Assembly (NCBI RefSeq): GCF_023241715.1
Contig: NZ_JALQCW010000015.1
Coordinates: 1-64,000 of the forward strand
Direction of reading: 5' to 3'
DNA from: Pseudomonas morbosilactucae
Lineage (GTDB): Bacteria; Pseudomonadota; Gammaproteobacteria; Pseudomonadales; Pseudomonadaceae
Length of the DNA: 64,000 bases
Position numbers and translations under genes: made by a program. This document shows positions 24,609 through 35,300 of the stretch, one piece after another (positions within the stretch are counted from its first letter, which is position 1; each line of letters opens with the position of its first letter). Under the pieces are notes generated by a model that did not search any database, was not told the DNA's origin, and worked only from the letters and a program-made list of their open reading frames with translations.

Positions 24609-26168
24609 ATGACTGCAAAATCGTTGCTCACGACCCTGCTGCCCCTGGTGGCCGACCTGTCCCGCGAGCTGCCGGAAGGCGAACGCTACCGGCGCCTGCT
24701 GGAAGCCATGCGCGCCCTGCTGCCCTGCGACGCCGCCGCGCTGCTGCGCCTCGACGGCGACTGCCTGGTCCCCCTGGCGGTGGACGGCTTGAGCACCGAT
24801 ACCCTGGGCCGGCGCTTCAAGGTCAACGAGCACCCGCGCTTTGCCGCACTGCTAAGCAGCCCAGGCCCTATCCGTTTTGCCAGCGACAGCCCCCTGCCCG
24901 ACCCCTATGACGGCTTAGTGGAAGGGCTCACCGAGCACCTGGAAGTCCACGACTGCATGGGCTGCCCGCTGTTTATCGACGAGCGCCCCTGGGGCCTGCT
25001 GACCCTGGATGCCCTGGACCCGCAGCGTTTCGAACCCATTGAACTGGACGCCCTGCAAGCCTTCGCCAGCCTGGCCGCGGCGACGGTCAACGTCGCCGAA
25101 CGCATTGAACGCCTGGCCCTGCGTGCCGAAGATGAACACCAGCGGGCCGAAGTCTATCGCCAGGCCAGCGGCCAGAACCGCGAGATGATCGGCCAGAGCA
25201 AGGCCCACAAACGCTTGCTGGAAGAAATCCAACTGGTGGGCGGCAGCGAGCTGACGGTGTTGATCACCGGTGAAACCGGGGTCGGCAAGGAGCTGGTGGC
25301 CCAAGCCATTCACGCCGCGTCGAACCGTGCCAGCCGCCCCATCATCAGCCTCAACTGCGCGGCCCTGCCCGACACCCTGGTGGAAAGCGAACTCTTCGGC
25401 CATGTCCGCGGTGCCTTTACCGGCGCCACCGCCGACCGTCGCGGCAAATTCGAACTGGCCAATGGCGGCACCCTGTTTCTCGATGAGGTGGGCGAGCTGT
25501 CGCTGACGGTCCAGGCCAAGTTGCTGCGGGTCCTGCAAAGCGGCCAGCTACAGCGCCTGGGCTCGGACAAGGAACATCAAGTGGACGTGCGCCTGATTGC
25601 TGCCACCAACCGCGACCTGGCCGAAGAAGTGCGCAGCGGCCGTTACCGCGCCGACTTCTACCACCGCCTCAGCGTCTACCCGCTACGGGTCCCGGCCCTG
25701 CGCGAACGCGGGCGCGATGTGTTACTGCTCAGCGGCTATTTCCTCGAACAGAACCGATCGCGCATGGGCCTGGGCAGCCTGCGCCTGAGCGCGGACGCGC
25801 AAGCGGCACTGCTGGCCTATGACTGGCCGGGGAACGTACGCGAACTGGAACACCTGATTGGCCGCAGCGCCCTCAAAGCCCTAGGCAATTGCCGAGAGCG
25901 ACCGAAGATCCTCAGCCTGGATGCCAAGGACCTGGACCTGCCCCACATCAGCGAGCAAGACTCCGCGACACCGGCCCTCCAGTTTGAAGCCGCCAGCGCA
26001 GCCCCCTTCCCTGGTGACCTGCGCCAGGCCACTGACGACTATCAACGCCACCTGATCAATGCCTGTCTTGAACGGCACCAACACAACTGGGCCAGCACGG
26101 CCCGTGAGCTAGGCTTGGACAGGGCCAACCTCAGCCGCCTGGCCAAGCGCCTGGGCCTGCGCCGGTAA
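24609..26168 (+). CDS. norR: Nitric-oxide-responsive sigma-54 activator NorR (FhpR)
   Basis: 519 residues in three domains. The N-terminal GAF domain (about 1-170) keeps the PDPYDGL and HDCMGCPL segments that surround the non-haem iron in E. coli NorR. A central AAA+ domain (about 190-430) has GETGVGKE, the sigma-54-contacting GAFTGA loop and GGTLFLDEVGELS. A C-terminal Fis-type helix-turn-helix follows (NWASTARELGLDRANLSRLA). NO binding to the iron relieves GAF repression, allowing activation of NO-detoxification genes. AGGAG lies five bases before the ATG. The divergent frameshifted hmp is the expected target, via GT-N7-AC sites in the shared interval. Confidence 0.95.
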   Translation: MTAKSLLTTLLPLVADLSRELPEGERYRRLLEAMRALLPCDAAALLRLDGDCLVPLAVDGLSTDTLGRRFKVNEHPRFAALLSSPGPIRFASDSPLPDPYDGLVEGLTEHLEVHDCMGCPLFIDERPWGLLTLDALDPQRFEPIELDALQAFASLAAATVNVAERIERLALRAEDEHQRAEVYRQASGQNREMIGQSKAHKRLLEEIQLVGGSELTVLITGETGVGKELVAQAIHAASNRASRPIISLNCAALPDTLVESELFGHVRGAFTGATADRRGKFELANGGTLFLDEVGELSLTVQAKLLRVLQSGQLQRLGSDKEHQVDVRLIAATNRDLAEEVRSGRYRADFYHRLSVYPLRVPALRERGRDVLLLSGYFLEQNRSRMGLGSLRLSADAQAALLAYDWPGNVRELEHLIGRSALKALGNCRERPKILSLDAKDLDLPHISEQDSATPALQFEAASAAPFPGDLRQATDDYQRHLINACLERHQHNWASTARELGLDRANLSRLAKRLGLRR

Positions 26169-26293
26169 ACAGGCACTGCAAGACGACAGAAAGCCGGCTC
26201 GGCGCTAAAGCCAGCCCTGAATACGTCGATAACCCGTTATCAATGGTTGTCCGTGGGTCGAGCCACACACCAATTTTTCCCAAGAAGGTTTTT

Positions 26294-27196
26294 ATGTCCT
26301 CCAACAAAGCCCGCGCAGACTCTCTATCGCTTCTGCTGTTTACCTTGCGCAGCGGCAAGCTGATGGCGATCAACCTGCTGAAAGTCAGTGAAATCATCCC
26401 CTGCCCGCCGCTGACCAAGCTGCCGGAGTCCCACCCCCATGTAAAAGGCATCGCCACGCTGCGTGGTGCCTCACTGTCGGTCATCGACCTGAGCCGAGCG
26501 ATTGGCGAACGCCCTCTGGAAGACCCGGACGGTGGCTGCCTGATCGTCACCGACGTCAGCCGTTCCAAGCAGGGTTTGCATGTGCAGGCGGTGAGCAAGA
26601 TCGTCCACTGCCTGACCACCGATATTCGTCCACCGCCGTTCGGTTCCGGCGGCGTCAAGTCCTACATCACTGGCGTGACCCAGGTCGACGGCACCCTGGT
26701 GCAGGTGCTGGATATCGAGAAAGTGATCCACGTGATCGCCCCGGCACAGATCGAAATGGCCCCCACTGAGCTGAACATGGAAGACGCCGAGGCCCTGGGC
26801 AACGCGCGCATTCTGGTGGTGGATGACAGCCAGGTGGCGCTGGCGCAATCGGTGCACACCCTGCGCAACCTCGGCCTGCAATGCCACACTGCCCGCAGCG
26901 CAAGGGAAGCCATCGAGTGCCTGCTGGAACTGCAAGGCACGGCCAACGAGATCAACCTGATCGTCTCGGACATCGAGATGTCGGAAATGGACGGCTACGC
27001 CCTGACCCGCACCCTGCGCGAGACCCCGGATTTCGCCCACCTCTACGTGTTGCTGCACACCTCCCTGGACAGCGCCATGAACAGCGAGAAGGCACGACTT
27101 GCCGGGGCCAACGCGGTACTCACCAAGTTCTCGTCGCCGGAGCTGACCCGCTGCCTGATTGAGGCGGCCAAAACCATCGAGACCCAGAGCGCCTGA
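26294..27196 (+). CDS. cheV: Chemotaxis coupling protein CheV
   Basis: 300 residues. A CheW-like domain (about 10-160) has MAINLLKVSEIIPCPPLTKL and KGIATLRGASLSVIDLSRAI. It is fused to a receiver domain (about 172-295) with VVDDSQVALAQ and the phospho-acceptor aspartate in LIVSDIEMSEMDGY. The conserved Lys is in LTKFSSPEL. CheV links chemoreceptors to CheA and is modulated by phosphorylation. I chose ATG 26294, six bases after AAGG, over a longer frame. Several CheV paralogues are common in Pseudomonas. An Aer-type receptor lies 2 kb away. Confidence 0.93.
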   Translation: MSSNKARADSLSLLLFTLRSGKLMAINLLKVSEIIPCPPLTKLPESHPHVKGIATLRGASLSVIDLSRAIGERPLEDPDGGCLIVTDVSRSKQGLHVQAVSKIVHCLTTDIRPPPFGSGGVKSYITGVTQVDGTLVQVLDIEKVIHVIAPAQIEMAPTELNMEDAEALGNARILVVDDSQVALAQSVHTLRNLGLQCHTARSAREAIECLLELQGTANEINLIVSDIEMSEMDGYALTRTLRETPDFAHLYVLLHTSLDSAMNSEKARLAGANAVLTKFSSPELTRCLIEAAKTIETQSA

Positions 27197-27199
27197 ACC

Positions 27200-27682
27200 T
27201 TGGCCGAGGACTACTGCCTGCTGCTGCGGTGCGACCTGGCCCCGGTACTGCCCGCCCCCGATTGGCCGGCGGGTATCCAGCTCCAGCCCTACCAGCCGCA
27301 CCAGGCCGCGGCCGTGCACCAACTGCTGGTACTCGGCCAGGAAGAGGCCGGTGGCGACATGCCCGCGCTAGACACCTGGCGCCAACAACTGGAACAGGAC
27401 GCCGAATACGATCCGGCGCTGTGCTTTGTCGCGGTCGACGCCCAAGGGCCGGTGGCCGTTGCCCAGTGCTGGACCAGCGCCTACCTCAAGGACTTGGTGG
27501 TACACCCGCGAGCCCGCCGCCAGGGCTTGGGGCGAGCCTTGCTGCAGCACGTGTTCCAGGTCTTCCAACAGCGTCGCGAAGGCTGGGTCGACCTCAAGGT
27601 GAGGGAAGACAACCAGCCTGCCCGGCACCTGTATGCCAGCGTCGGCATGCGCTTGGTACGGCGTGAACCGATCCCGCGGTAA
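27200..27682 (+). CDS. GNAT-family N-acetyltransferase
   Basis: 160 residues, starting with a TTG three bases after the cheV stop; the start is uncertain because no good ribosome site is visible. The GNAT core is in the C-terminal half: the beta-4 strand AYLKDLVVHP, the acetyl-CoA pyrophosphate loop RRQGLGRALLQ (the Q/R-x-x-G-x-G/A signature), then VREDNQPARHLYASVGM typical of the last motif. The N-terminal half is more variable. The substrate (small molecule or protein amine) cannot be inferred. Confidence 0.83.
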   Translation: MAEDYCLLLRCDLAPVLPAPDWPAGIQLQPYQPHQAAAVHQLLVLGQEEAGGDMPALDTWRQQLEQDAEYDPALCFVAVDAQGPVAVAQCWTSAYLKDLVVHPRARRQGLGRALLQHVFQVFQQRREGWVDLKVREDNQPARHLYASVGMRLVRREPIPR

Positions 27683-27738
27683 CCTGCGTCGTTGAGGCAT
27701 ACTGCCCGGCATCCAAGGGAACCCCGGGAAGCACCCAC

Positions 27739-28065
27739 ATGAAAAACCTCCTCGCCGCCCTCGCCTGCTCCTGCCTTCTGAGCCCGCTGGCACACGCCTC
27801 CAGCAGCGATGCCTGGGCCCAATATGACAAGGCGGTCATCGCCAGTTGCCTCAAGGCCAGCGGCCTGAAAAATCCCCAACCCAGCGGCCGTGCCGCGCAA
27901 TTCGACGACAAGGTGGGCTACAGCGCCCTGCTACTACAGGGTCAGTACCCGCAAAAACACATGAAGGGCCAGAAAGGCATCGAGCTGTGCCTCTATCACA
28001 AAGCCAGCAAGACCGCCCATGTCAGCGAGTGGGACAGCATTGCCCCCACCCTGAAAGCCCGCTGA
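27739..28065 (+). CDS. Small exported protein, 108 residues, unknown function
   Basis: I do not recognise a family. A typical signal peptide ends at about residue 20 (CSCLLSPLAHA, then SSSDAW). The mature part of about 88 residues contains two cysteines (ASCLKAS and ELCLYHK) that could form a disulfide in the periplasm. The ATG follows GGGAAG by seven bases, and the GC-rich codon use matches the core genome. It appears monocistronic. Confidence 0.8.
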   Translation: MKNLLAALACSCLLSPLAHASSSDAWAQYDKAVIASCLKASGLKNPQPSGRAAQFDDKVGYSALLLQGQYPQKHMKGQKGIELCLYHKASKTAHVSEWDSIAPTLKAR

Positions 28066-28157
28066 CTGGCGCACAACTTGCTTCGACACTGCTCTTCTCG
28101 CGTCGACCGCTGTAATCCCGGCGCGCCTATGGCTTTCCGATCACGGCTTTTCGCTCA

Positions 28158-28907
28158 ATGAATACACAGTTTTCCTGCGTCGGCTGCGGCAAGTGCTGCA
28201 CCGACCATCACGTTCCCCTGACCCTCACGGAAGCCCGGGACTGGGCGACTGACGGCGGCCAGGTGATCGTCCTGGTGGAAGGGTTCCTGGGCAATGGCCT
28301 GGGGCTGCCGGTGGAACAGCGCGAACACGCCCAGCGCCGTTCCTGTATGGTGCCCAGCGGCCAGGCCCAAGCCTATGTGGCCATCACCTTTGCCGCCTTC
28401 AACCCGGGGCGCTGCCGGAATCTTGACGAAGAAAACCTGTGCCGCATCTACGAGCGACGGCCCTTGGTGTGCCGCATCTACCCGATGGAAATCAATCCCC
28501 ACATCCCCCTCAAGCCTGATGCCAAGGAATGCCCGCCCGAATCCTGGGAACAGGGCCCGCTGTTGATCCTCGCCGACCAGTTGGTGGACCAGCCCCTGGC
28601 CGAGTTGATCCAACGCTCGCGCCAGGCCGACCGTGACGACATCCCGTTCAAGGAAGCGATCTGCGCCGCACTGGGTATTCGGACCACGGCGCTCAAGGGC
28701 GACGGGTTTACCGCCTACCTGCCCAACATGCAGGCGCTGGCCATGGCCATCGACCAGGTCAAGACCCAAGCCTTGCCGGAAAGCCGCCACGCCTGGCGCT
28801 TCCATGTTTCCGGTACGGACGTTGCCGAACAGGTCCTGGCGGCCGGGGCCGAAGTGACCCTGGACGCCGCGCTGGACTACACCTTCATTTCCCTGCGCGC
28901 GGCCTGA
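28158..28907 (+). CDS. YkgJ-family cysteine-cluster protein
   Basis: 249 residues. The N-terminal CVGCGKCCTDHHVPLTLTEA is the CxxCxxCC signature of the YkgJ/UPF0153 family, predicted to bind zinc or an iron-sulfur centre. Further family cysteines are in GRCRNLDEENLCRIYERRPL and VCRIYP. No membrane segment is seen. Biochemical function is unknown for the family. Its ATG at 28158 has only a weak ribosome site. It converges on the chemoreceptor gene, with the palindrome GGCCGAT-G-ATCGGCC (28931-28945) between. Confidence 0.88.
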   Translation: MNTQFSCVGCGKCCTDHHVPLTLTEARDWATDGGQVIVLVEGFLGNGLGLPVEQREHAQRRSCMVPSGQAQAYVAITFAAFNPGRCRNLDEENLCRIYERRPLVCRIYPMEINPHIPLKPDAKECPPESWEQGPLLILADQLVDQPLAELIQRSRQADRDDIPFKEAICAALGIRTTALKGDGFTAYLPNMQALAMAIDQVKTQALPESRHAWRFHVSGTDVAEQVLAAGAEVTLDAALDYTFISLRAA

Positions 28908-28944
28908 GTTCCGGGCAGCCAGTGACGGCCGGCCGATGATCGGC

Positions 28945-30525
28945 CTAGCCGCGCTTGTGCCAGAACTCCTGGGCCAGTTGCCGCAGGTCTCCCGCCAGCC
29001 CAGCCACATCGCCTGAGTTGATGTGGCTCTGCTGCCCGGCACTGACCGTCACGTCGCAGGCCTGGCGAATGCCGATGATGTTGCGGTTGATGTCCTCACT
29101 GACCGCACTCTGTTGCTCCACCGCCGAGGCGATTTGCAGGCTCATTTCAGTGATCTGGTTGACCCGCAGGCTGATGCCGTCCAGGGCCGCGGCCGCACGT
29201 TGGGCCTGATCCACACTGTTCTGCGCATGCTCGCTGCTCTGCTGCATGACCTGCACCGCGTCCCGCGCGCCGTTTTGCAGGGTGCTGATCATGCGCTGGA
29301 TTTCCTGGGTCGATTCCTGGGTACGCCGGGCCAGGCCGCGCACTTCATCGGCCACCACCGCGAAACCACGGCCCTGCTCACCAGCCCGGGCTGCCTCGAT
29401 CGCCGCATTCAGCGCCAGTAAGTTGGTTTGCTCGGCGATGCTGCGAATCACCTCCAGCACCCCGGAAATATCCGCGCTGTGGCTTTCCAGTTGATGGATC
29501 ACTTCGGTGGCACGGGCCAACTCCCCCGCCAGGTACTGCGCAGCGCTGCGGCTTTCGCCCACCAACTGATGGCCTTCGCGGGTTTCATTTTCAGCCTGGT
29601 CGGCGGTGCGCGAGGCTTGCTGGGCGTGGCTGGCGACTTCAGCCACACTGGCGGCCATTTGCTGGATGGCGGCGGCCACCTGGTCGGCTTCTGCCTGTTG
29701 CTCCAAGGTGCTGCGGTGGCTGTGCTGCAGGTGCTCGACCAATTGCGCGGCGTGCCCGGCCAGGCGCTGGGACGCATCGCCGATACGGCCGACCACGGCA
29801 CCGACCTGGGCTTCCAGCATGTGCAGCGCGAATTCAATCTGCCCAACGCTATCCCCACGCCCGGTATAAAGCCTTTGGCTCAAGGGGTTGTCGGCAATGT
29901 CCAAGGCCCGCTCAGTCAGGCGCTTGAGGGGCCGCAACAGCAGCACGACGCCCAAGGCACTGAGCGCGCTGCCGAGCCCCACCGCCAACACCGTCGCCAG
30001 GGCCGACCCTGGCAGCAGCGCCGTCGCCAGCCCTTGGGAACCAACGAACGCCAGGCTCACCCAGCCCCAAAGCTTGAGCGACAGGGATACAGATGGCAGC
30101 CGGCGCCAACGTGGCCCAGGCTTGAGCAGGCGCGCGTAGGCCTGTTCCGCTGCGGCTATCTGCCGGGTCGTGGGTTTGGTGCGCACCGACTGGTACTCCA
30201 CCGCCACACCGTCCCGGGTGACCGGGGTGACATAAGCGCTGACCCAATAATGGTCGCCATTCTTGCAGCGGTTTTTCACCAGCCCCATCCATGAGCGCCC
30301 ACTCTTGAGGGTTCGCCACATGTGGGCAAAAGCCGCAGACGGCATGTCTGGATGGCGTAACAGATGGTGCGGCGAGCCCAGCAGCTCTTCCCGGCTGTAG
30401 CCGCTGATCCTGATGAAATCGGGATTGGCGTAGGTGATCGCGCTGGTCAGATCGGTGGTCGAGAGAATGTTCGCATCAGGGGCAAAATCCACATTTCGCC
30501 CCGTTACCGGGAGATTGATCTTCAT
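28945..30525 (-). CDS. aer: PAS-containing methyl-accepting chemotaxis protein, Aer-type
   Basis: 526 residues. The N-terminal PAS domain (about 10-120) carries TDLTSAITYANPDFIRISGY and EELLGSPHHLLRHPDMP, the FAD-binding Aer pattern. A hydrophobic hairpin around residues 150-200 anchors it in the inner membrane without a periplasmic sensor domain. A HAMP segment starts near RPLKRLTERALDI. The C-terminal signalling domain contains the hairpin tip EQTNLLALNAAIEAARAGEQ and GFAVVADEVRGLARR. It senses redox or energy state through FAD and signals to CheA. The start has no strong ribosome site, but the frame is well supported. Confidence 0.92.
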   Translation of the reverse strand: MKINLPVTGRNVDFAPDANILSTTDLTSAITYANPDFIRISGYSREELLGSPHHLLRHPDMPSAAFAHMWRTLKSGRSWMGLVKNRCKNGDHYWVSAYVTPVTRDGVAVEYQSVRTKPTTRQIAAAEQAYARLLKPGPRWRRLPSVSLSLKLWGWVSLAFVGSQGLATALLPGSALATVLAVGLGSALSALGVVLLLRPLKRLTERALDIADNPLSQRLYTGRGDSVGQIEFALHMLEAQVGAVVGRIGDASQRLAGHAAQLVEHLQHSHRSTLEQQAEADQVAAAIQQMAASVAEVASHAQQASRTADQAENETREGHQLVGESRSAAQYLAGELARATEVIHQLESHSADISGVLEVIRSIAEQTNLLALNAAIEAARAGEQGRGFAVVADEVRGLARRTQESTQEIQRMISTLQNGARDAVQVMQQSSEHAQNSVDQAQRAAAALDGISLRVNQITEMSLQIASAVEQQSAVSEDINRNIIGIRQACDVTVSAGQQSHINSGDVAGLAGDLRQLAQEFWHKRG

Positions 30526-30681
30526 GGAAAGCGCGCTCGTATTATTGGAAGAGTCTCGGCAGGGCTGCTGACTCTAAGCGCACTGATTCCACAAATACTG
30601 ATCCAGCTCAGGGTTAAAGCAATTAGCCATCATTGCCGGGAACTTCGGCAAACATGCGCCAATGCTCATCACCTGCAAGCG

Positions 30682-30933
30682 TTAGCGCTTGCCCATGGAG
30701 CGACGGGTGCCGGGTGGTGCAGCCCCTGGTGTCTTGGTATGGCCGTTGGTCGCGCCGTTCTTGTACCAAGGCTGCTGGGCGTTTTTCGCCTGGGCGAACG
30801 CCGACGGATTGAACGGAAACTTGAAGGCCGGGATGGCGGCACCGCCCTCAGCCTCGGCTGGGTGTTCGCTGGTCTCGGCAACCGGATCAGCGCTCAGGGC
30901 GTCGTCCACTGGCGGTTGTACAGGGGAATTCAT
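30682..30933 (-). CDS. Small proline/alanine-rich protein, 83 residues, unknown function
   Basis: A likely real small gene: GGAG lies five bases before the ATG at 30931-30933, and the codon use fits the genome. The sequence is low in complexity and predicted disordered. It has an acidic Pro/Ala-rich N-terminal half, then a central FKFPFNPSAFAQAKNAQQPW, and a basic tail TRRSMGKR. No signal peptide or membrane helix is visible. I do not recognise a function. A hairpin (TTGCCG/CGGCAA at 30633-30651) follows the stop codon. Confidence 0.65.
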   Translation of the reverse strand: MNSPVQPPVDDALSADPVAETSEHPAEAEGGAAIPAFKFPFNPSAFAQAKNAQQPWYKNGATNGHTKTPGAAPPGTRRSMGKR

Positions 30934-31156
30934 GGAAGCTCCGGGGAGATAAAGAAGAACCGGGCCAAGGAACAGGCCACAGAAGGCGGCAGTATACCTG
31001 TGCGCTGCGGATCTTTAACCTGCGCCCATGCATTGGCTGCCTTTGCTGACAGCGCTGACAGGTAGCCGTCACGTTGCTGACCGGGTTAACACGCTATAAA
31101 TGAGCCATTGCTATTGGCCGTTCCCCGACTTCAATTGCCCCCGGCGCTCTACTCCC

Positions 31157-32317
31157 ATGCGAACCTCCTCAAGAACAGTCGTGATCGTCGGCGTGCTCGC
31201 CGTGATGCTGGCCGCCGGCCTGTGGCTGCTGAACAAACCGGCCAAGGCCAAACTGGCCGCCCCGACTGCGATCCCCGTGCGGGTGGTGGCTGTGCAGCAG
31301 CGCGACGTGCCGCGCTACACCACGGGTATCGGCTCGGTGTTGTCGCTGCACAGCGTGGTGATTCGCCCGCAGGTGGACGGCATCCTCACCAAGGTGCTGG
31401 TCAAGGAGGGGCAACGGGTCAAGGTCGGTGATCTGTTGGCAACCATTGATGATCGTTCGATCCGCGCCAACCTGGACCAGACCCGGGCGCAACTGGCGGA
31501 AAACCAAGCGCAACTGCAAGTGGCCCTGATCAACCTCAAACGCTACAAGTTGCTGTCCGTGGACGACGGCGTGTCGAAGCAGACCTACGACCAGCAACAA
31601 GCGCTGGTCAACCAGCTCAAGGCCACGGCCCAGGGCAACCAGGCCGCCATCGACGCCGCCCAGGTACAGCTTTCCTACACGCAGATTCGCTCGCCCGTCA
31701 GCGGCCGGGTGGGCATTCGCACCGTGGATGAAGGAAACTTCCTGCGCACCAGCGATACCCAGGGGCTGTTCACGGTGACCCAGATCGACCCCATCGCCGT
31801 GGAGTTCTCCCTGCCCCAGCAGATGCTGCCGACCCTGCAAGGGCTGATTCGGGCGCCTGAGCCGGCGGCGGTCAAGGCCTACATCGGGGCCGACACCCAG
31901 GCCGATACCGGCCAGTTGCTGGGGGATGGCCACCTGACCCTGATCGACAACCAGATCAATACCAGCACCGGCACCATCCGCGCCAAAGCCGAATTCGACA
32001 ACGCCCAGCAGGCGCTCTGGCCCGGGCAACTGGTCACGGTGAAGATCCAGACCGCCGTGGACCCGAGCGCCCTGACCGTGCCGCCCGGGGTGGTGCAGCG
32101 AGGGCTGGAGCAGCCTTTTGTCTACCGTATCAAGGGCGACCAGGTGGAGGCCGTGACGGTGCAGCTGGTGTACCAGGACAGTGAGCTGAACATCATCAAG
32201 GGTGTGCAAGCCAATGACGTGCTGGTCAGCGATGGCCAGTCGCGGCTCAAGCCCGGCGCCCAGGTCCAGGTGCTCAGCGAGCCGCCGCAAGCGGTGGCCG
32301 TGGAGCCGCAGCCATGA
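31157..32317 (+). CDS. RND efflux periplasmic adaptor (membrane fusion protein)
   Basis: 386 residues. One N-terminal membrane anchor (VVIVGVLAVMLAAGLWLL) is followed by a barrel-sandwich domain split around an alpha-hairpin: VVIRPQVDGILTKVLVKEGQ then, after the LDQTRAQLAENQAQLQVAL coil, SYTQIRSPVSGRVGIRTVDE. This layout is of the MdtA/MexA type. The ATG at 31157 gives a standard length, although the ribosome site is weak; an ATG at 31100 is in frame. Its stop codon overlaps the pump start (ATGA). It bridges the inner-membrane pump and an outer-membrane channel that is not encoded nearby. Confidence 0.93.
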   Translation: MRTSSRTVVIVGVLAVMLAAGLWLLNKPAKAKLAAPTAIPVRVVAVQQRDVPRYTTGIGSVLSLHSVVIRPQVDGILTKVLVKEGQRVKVGDLLATIDDRSIRANLDQTRAQLAENQAQLQVALINLKRYKLLSVDDGVSKQTYDQQQALVNQLKATAQGNQAAIDAAQVQLSYTQIRSPVSGRVGIRTVDEGNFLRTSDTQGLFTVTQIDPIAVEFSLPQQMLPTLQGLIRAPEPAAVKAYIGADTQADTGQLLGDGHLTLIDNQINTSTGTIRAKAEFDNAQQALWPGQLVTVKIQTAVDPSALTVPPGVVQRGLEQPFVYRIKGDQVEAVTVQLVYQDSELNIIKGVQANDVLVSDGQSRLKPGAQVQVLSEPPQAVAVEPQP

Positions 32318-35300
32318 AGGGGCACGGTTCGGTATCGGCCTGGTGCATCGACCATCCGGCCGCCACCGTGCTCTTGACCTTTGCCCTGGTGCTGCTGGGG
32401 TTGATTGCCTTCCCGAGGTTGCCGGTCGCGCCCTTGCCGGAAGCCGAATTCCCCACCATCCAAGTGTCTGCCGCCCTGCCCGGCGCCAGCCCGGACACCA
32501 TGGCGTCATCGGTGGCAACGCCGCTGGAAGTGCAGTTCAGCGCCATCCCCGGCATGACCCAGATGACTTCCAGCAGCGCCTTGGGCACATCCCTGCTGAC
32601 CCTGCAGTTCACCCTGGACAAAAGCATCGACACTGCGGCCCAGGAGGTTCAGGCAGCGATCAACACCGCCGCCGGCAAACTGCCCAAGGACATGCCGACC
32701 CTGCCCACCTGGCGCAAGGTCAACCCGGCGGACAGCCCAGTGCTGATCCTCAGCGTCAGTTCCACGCAAATGCCCGGCACCGAACTCAGCGACTACGCAG
32801 AAACCCTACTGGCCCGGCAGATCAGCCAGATCGATGGGGTCGGCCAGATCAACATCACCGGCCAGCAGCGCCCGGCCATCCGGGTCCAGGCTTCGGCTGA
32901 CCAATTGGCGGCCATCGGCCTGACCCTGGCTGACATCCGCCTGGCCATCCAGCAAACCAGCCTCAACCTGGCCAAGGGCGCGCTGTATGGCGCGTCGAGC
33001 ATTTCCACCCTGTCGACCAACGATCAGTTGTTCCATCCCGACGAATACGGCCAGTTGATCGTTTCCTACAAGAACGGCGCCCCTGTGCACCTGAGGGACG
33101 TGGCGCAGGTGGTCAGCGGCCCGGAAAACGATTACATCCAGGCCTGGTCCGGCGATCAGCCGGGGGTCAACCTGGTGATCTCGCGCCAGCCGGGGGCCAA
33201 CATCGTCGAGACCGTGGATCGTATCCACGCCGCCCTGCCCGGGTTGGAGGCCATGTTGCCGGCGTCAGTGCAGGTCCAGGTGCTGATCGACCGCACCCAG
33301 ACCATCCGCGCGTCGCTGCATGAAGTGGAGATCACCCTGTTGATCGCCGTGCTGCTGGTGGTGGCGGTGATGGCGTTGTTCCTGCGCCAGTGGTCGGCGA
33401 CCCTGATTGTCTCGGCGGTGCTCGGGGTGTCGCTGATCGCCAGCTTTGCCCTGATGTACCTGCTGGGGTTCAGCCTGAACAACCTGACGCTGGTGGCCAT
33501 CGTGGTCGCAGTGGGGTTTGTGGTGGACGACGCCATCGTGGTGGTTGAAAACATCCACCGTCACCTGGAGGCCGGTGACGGCATGCGCGAGGCGGCCATC
33601 AAGGGCGCCAGCGAGATCGGCTTTACCGTGGTCTCCATCAGCTTCTCCCTGATCGCCGCCTTTATCCCCCTGCTGTTCATGGGCGGGGTGGTCGGGCGGC
33701 TATTCAAGGAGTTCGCCCTGACCGCCACCAGCACCATCATGATTTCCGTAGTGGTGTCCCTGACCCTGGCCCCGACCCTGGCGGCGCTGTTCATGCGCGC
33801 ACCGGTGCACCCGGAACACGCCAAGCCGGGCTTCGGTGAACGCCTGCTGGCGCTCTACGAGCGCGGCCTGCGCCGGGCCCTGGCCCACCAGAAACTGATG
33901 CTGGGGGTGTTCGGCCTGACCCTGGGCATGGCGGTGATCGGCTACATCTTCATTCCCAAGGGCTTCTTCCCGGTGCAAGACACCGGCTTCGTCCTCGGCA
34001 CCACGGAAGCCGCCGCCGACATTTCCTACCCGGACATGGTGAAAAAGCACAAGGCGCTGGCCGAGATACTCGCCACCGACCCGGCGGTGCAGGCCTTCTC
34101 CCATTCGGTCGGGGTGTCGGGCAACAACCAGACCATCGCCAACGGCCGCTTCTGGATCGCCCTGAAACAACGGGGCGACCGCGACGTTTCGGCCGCCGGG
34201 TTCATCGACCGCATCCGCCCGAAACTAATGAAGATACCCGGCATCGTCCTGTACCTGCGGGCCGGCCAGGACATCAACCTCAGCTCCGGGCCAAGCCGGG
34301 CCCAGTACCAATATGTGCTCAAGAGCAACGACGGCCCGACGCTCAGCACCTGGACCCAGCGCCTGACAGAAAAGCTGCGCAGCAACCCGGCGTTCCGCGA
34401 TATTTCCAATGACCTGCAACTGGGCGGCAGCATCACCCACATCGACATCGACCGTGTCGCTGCGGCGCGCTTCGGGCTCACCGCCAGTGATGTCGACGAG
34501 GCCCTGTACGACGCCTTCGGCCAACGGCAGATCAACGAATTCCAGACCGAGATCAACCAGTACAACGTCATCCTGGAACTCGACACCCGCCAGCGCGGCA
34601 AGGCGGAAAGCCTCAACTACTTCTACCTGCGCTCGCCGCTGACCGGGGAAATGGTGCCGCTGTCGGCCCTGGCGCGCTTCGATGCGCCCACCATCGGCCC
34701 ACTGTCCATCGCCCATGACGGCATGTTCCCGGCGGCCAACCTGTCCTTCAACCTGGCACCTGGCGTGGCCCTGGGGGACGCAGTGATCCTGCTCAACCAG
34801 GCCAAGAACGAGATCGGCATGCCGGCGGCCATCAGCGGCAACTTCCAGGGCGCGGCCCAGGCGTTCCAAAGTTCCCTGGCCAGCCAGCCCTGGCTGATTC
34901 TCGCGGCGCTGGTGGCGGTGTACATCATTCTCGGGGTGCTCTATGAGAGCTTCGTGCACCCGCTGACCATTATCTCGACCCTGCCCTCGGCCGGGCTCGG
35001 CGCGCTGATGATGCTCTGGCTGCTCGGCCAGGACTTCTCGATCATGGCCCTGATCGGCCTGGTGCTGCTGATCGGCATCGTCAAGAAGAACGGCATCCTG
35101 ATGATCGACTTCGCCCTGGAAGCCCAGCGCCAGCGCGGTCTGTCGCCACAGGACGCGATCTACCAGGCCTGTATCACGCGCTTTCGCCCGATCATCATGA
35201 CCACCCTGGCCGCCTTGCTCGGCGCCCTGCCGCTGATGCTCGGCTACGGCGCCGGCGCCGAGCTGCGCCAACCCCTGGGCATTGCGGTGGTCGGCGGCTT

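Noticed and set aside
31100..31156. Upstream ATG for the RND adaptor
   Set aside because: The extra 19 residues (MSHCYWPF start) do not look like a signal or anchor. The downstream ATG puts the membrane helix at the normal place.
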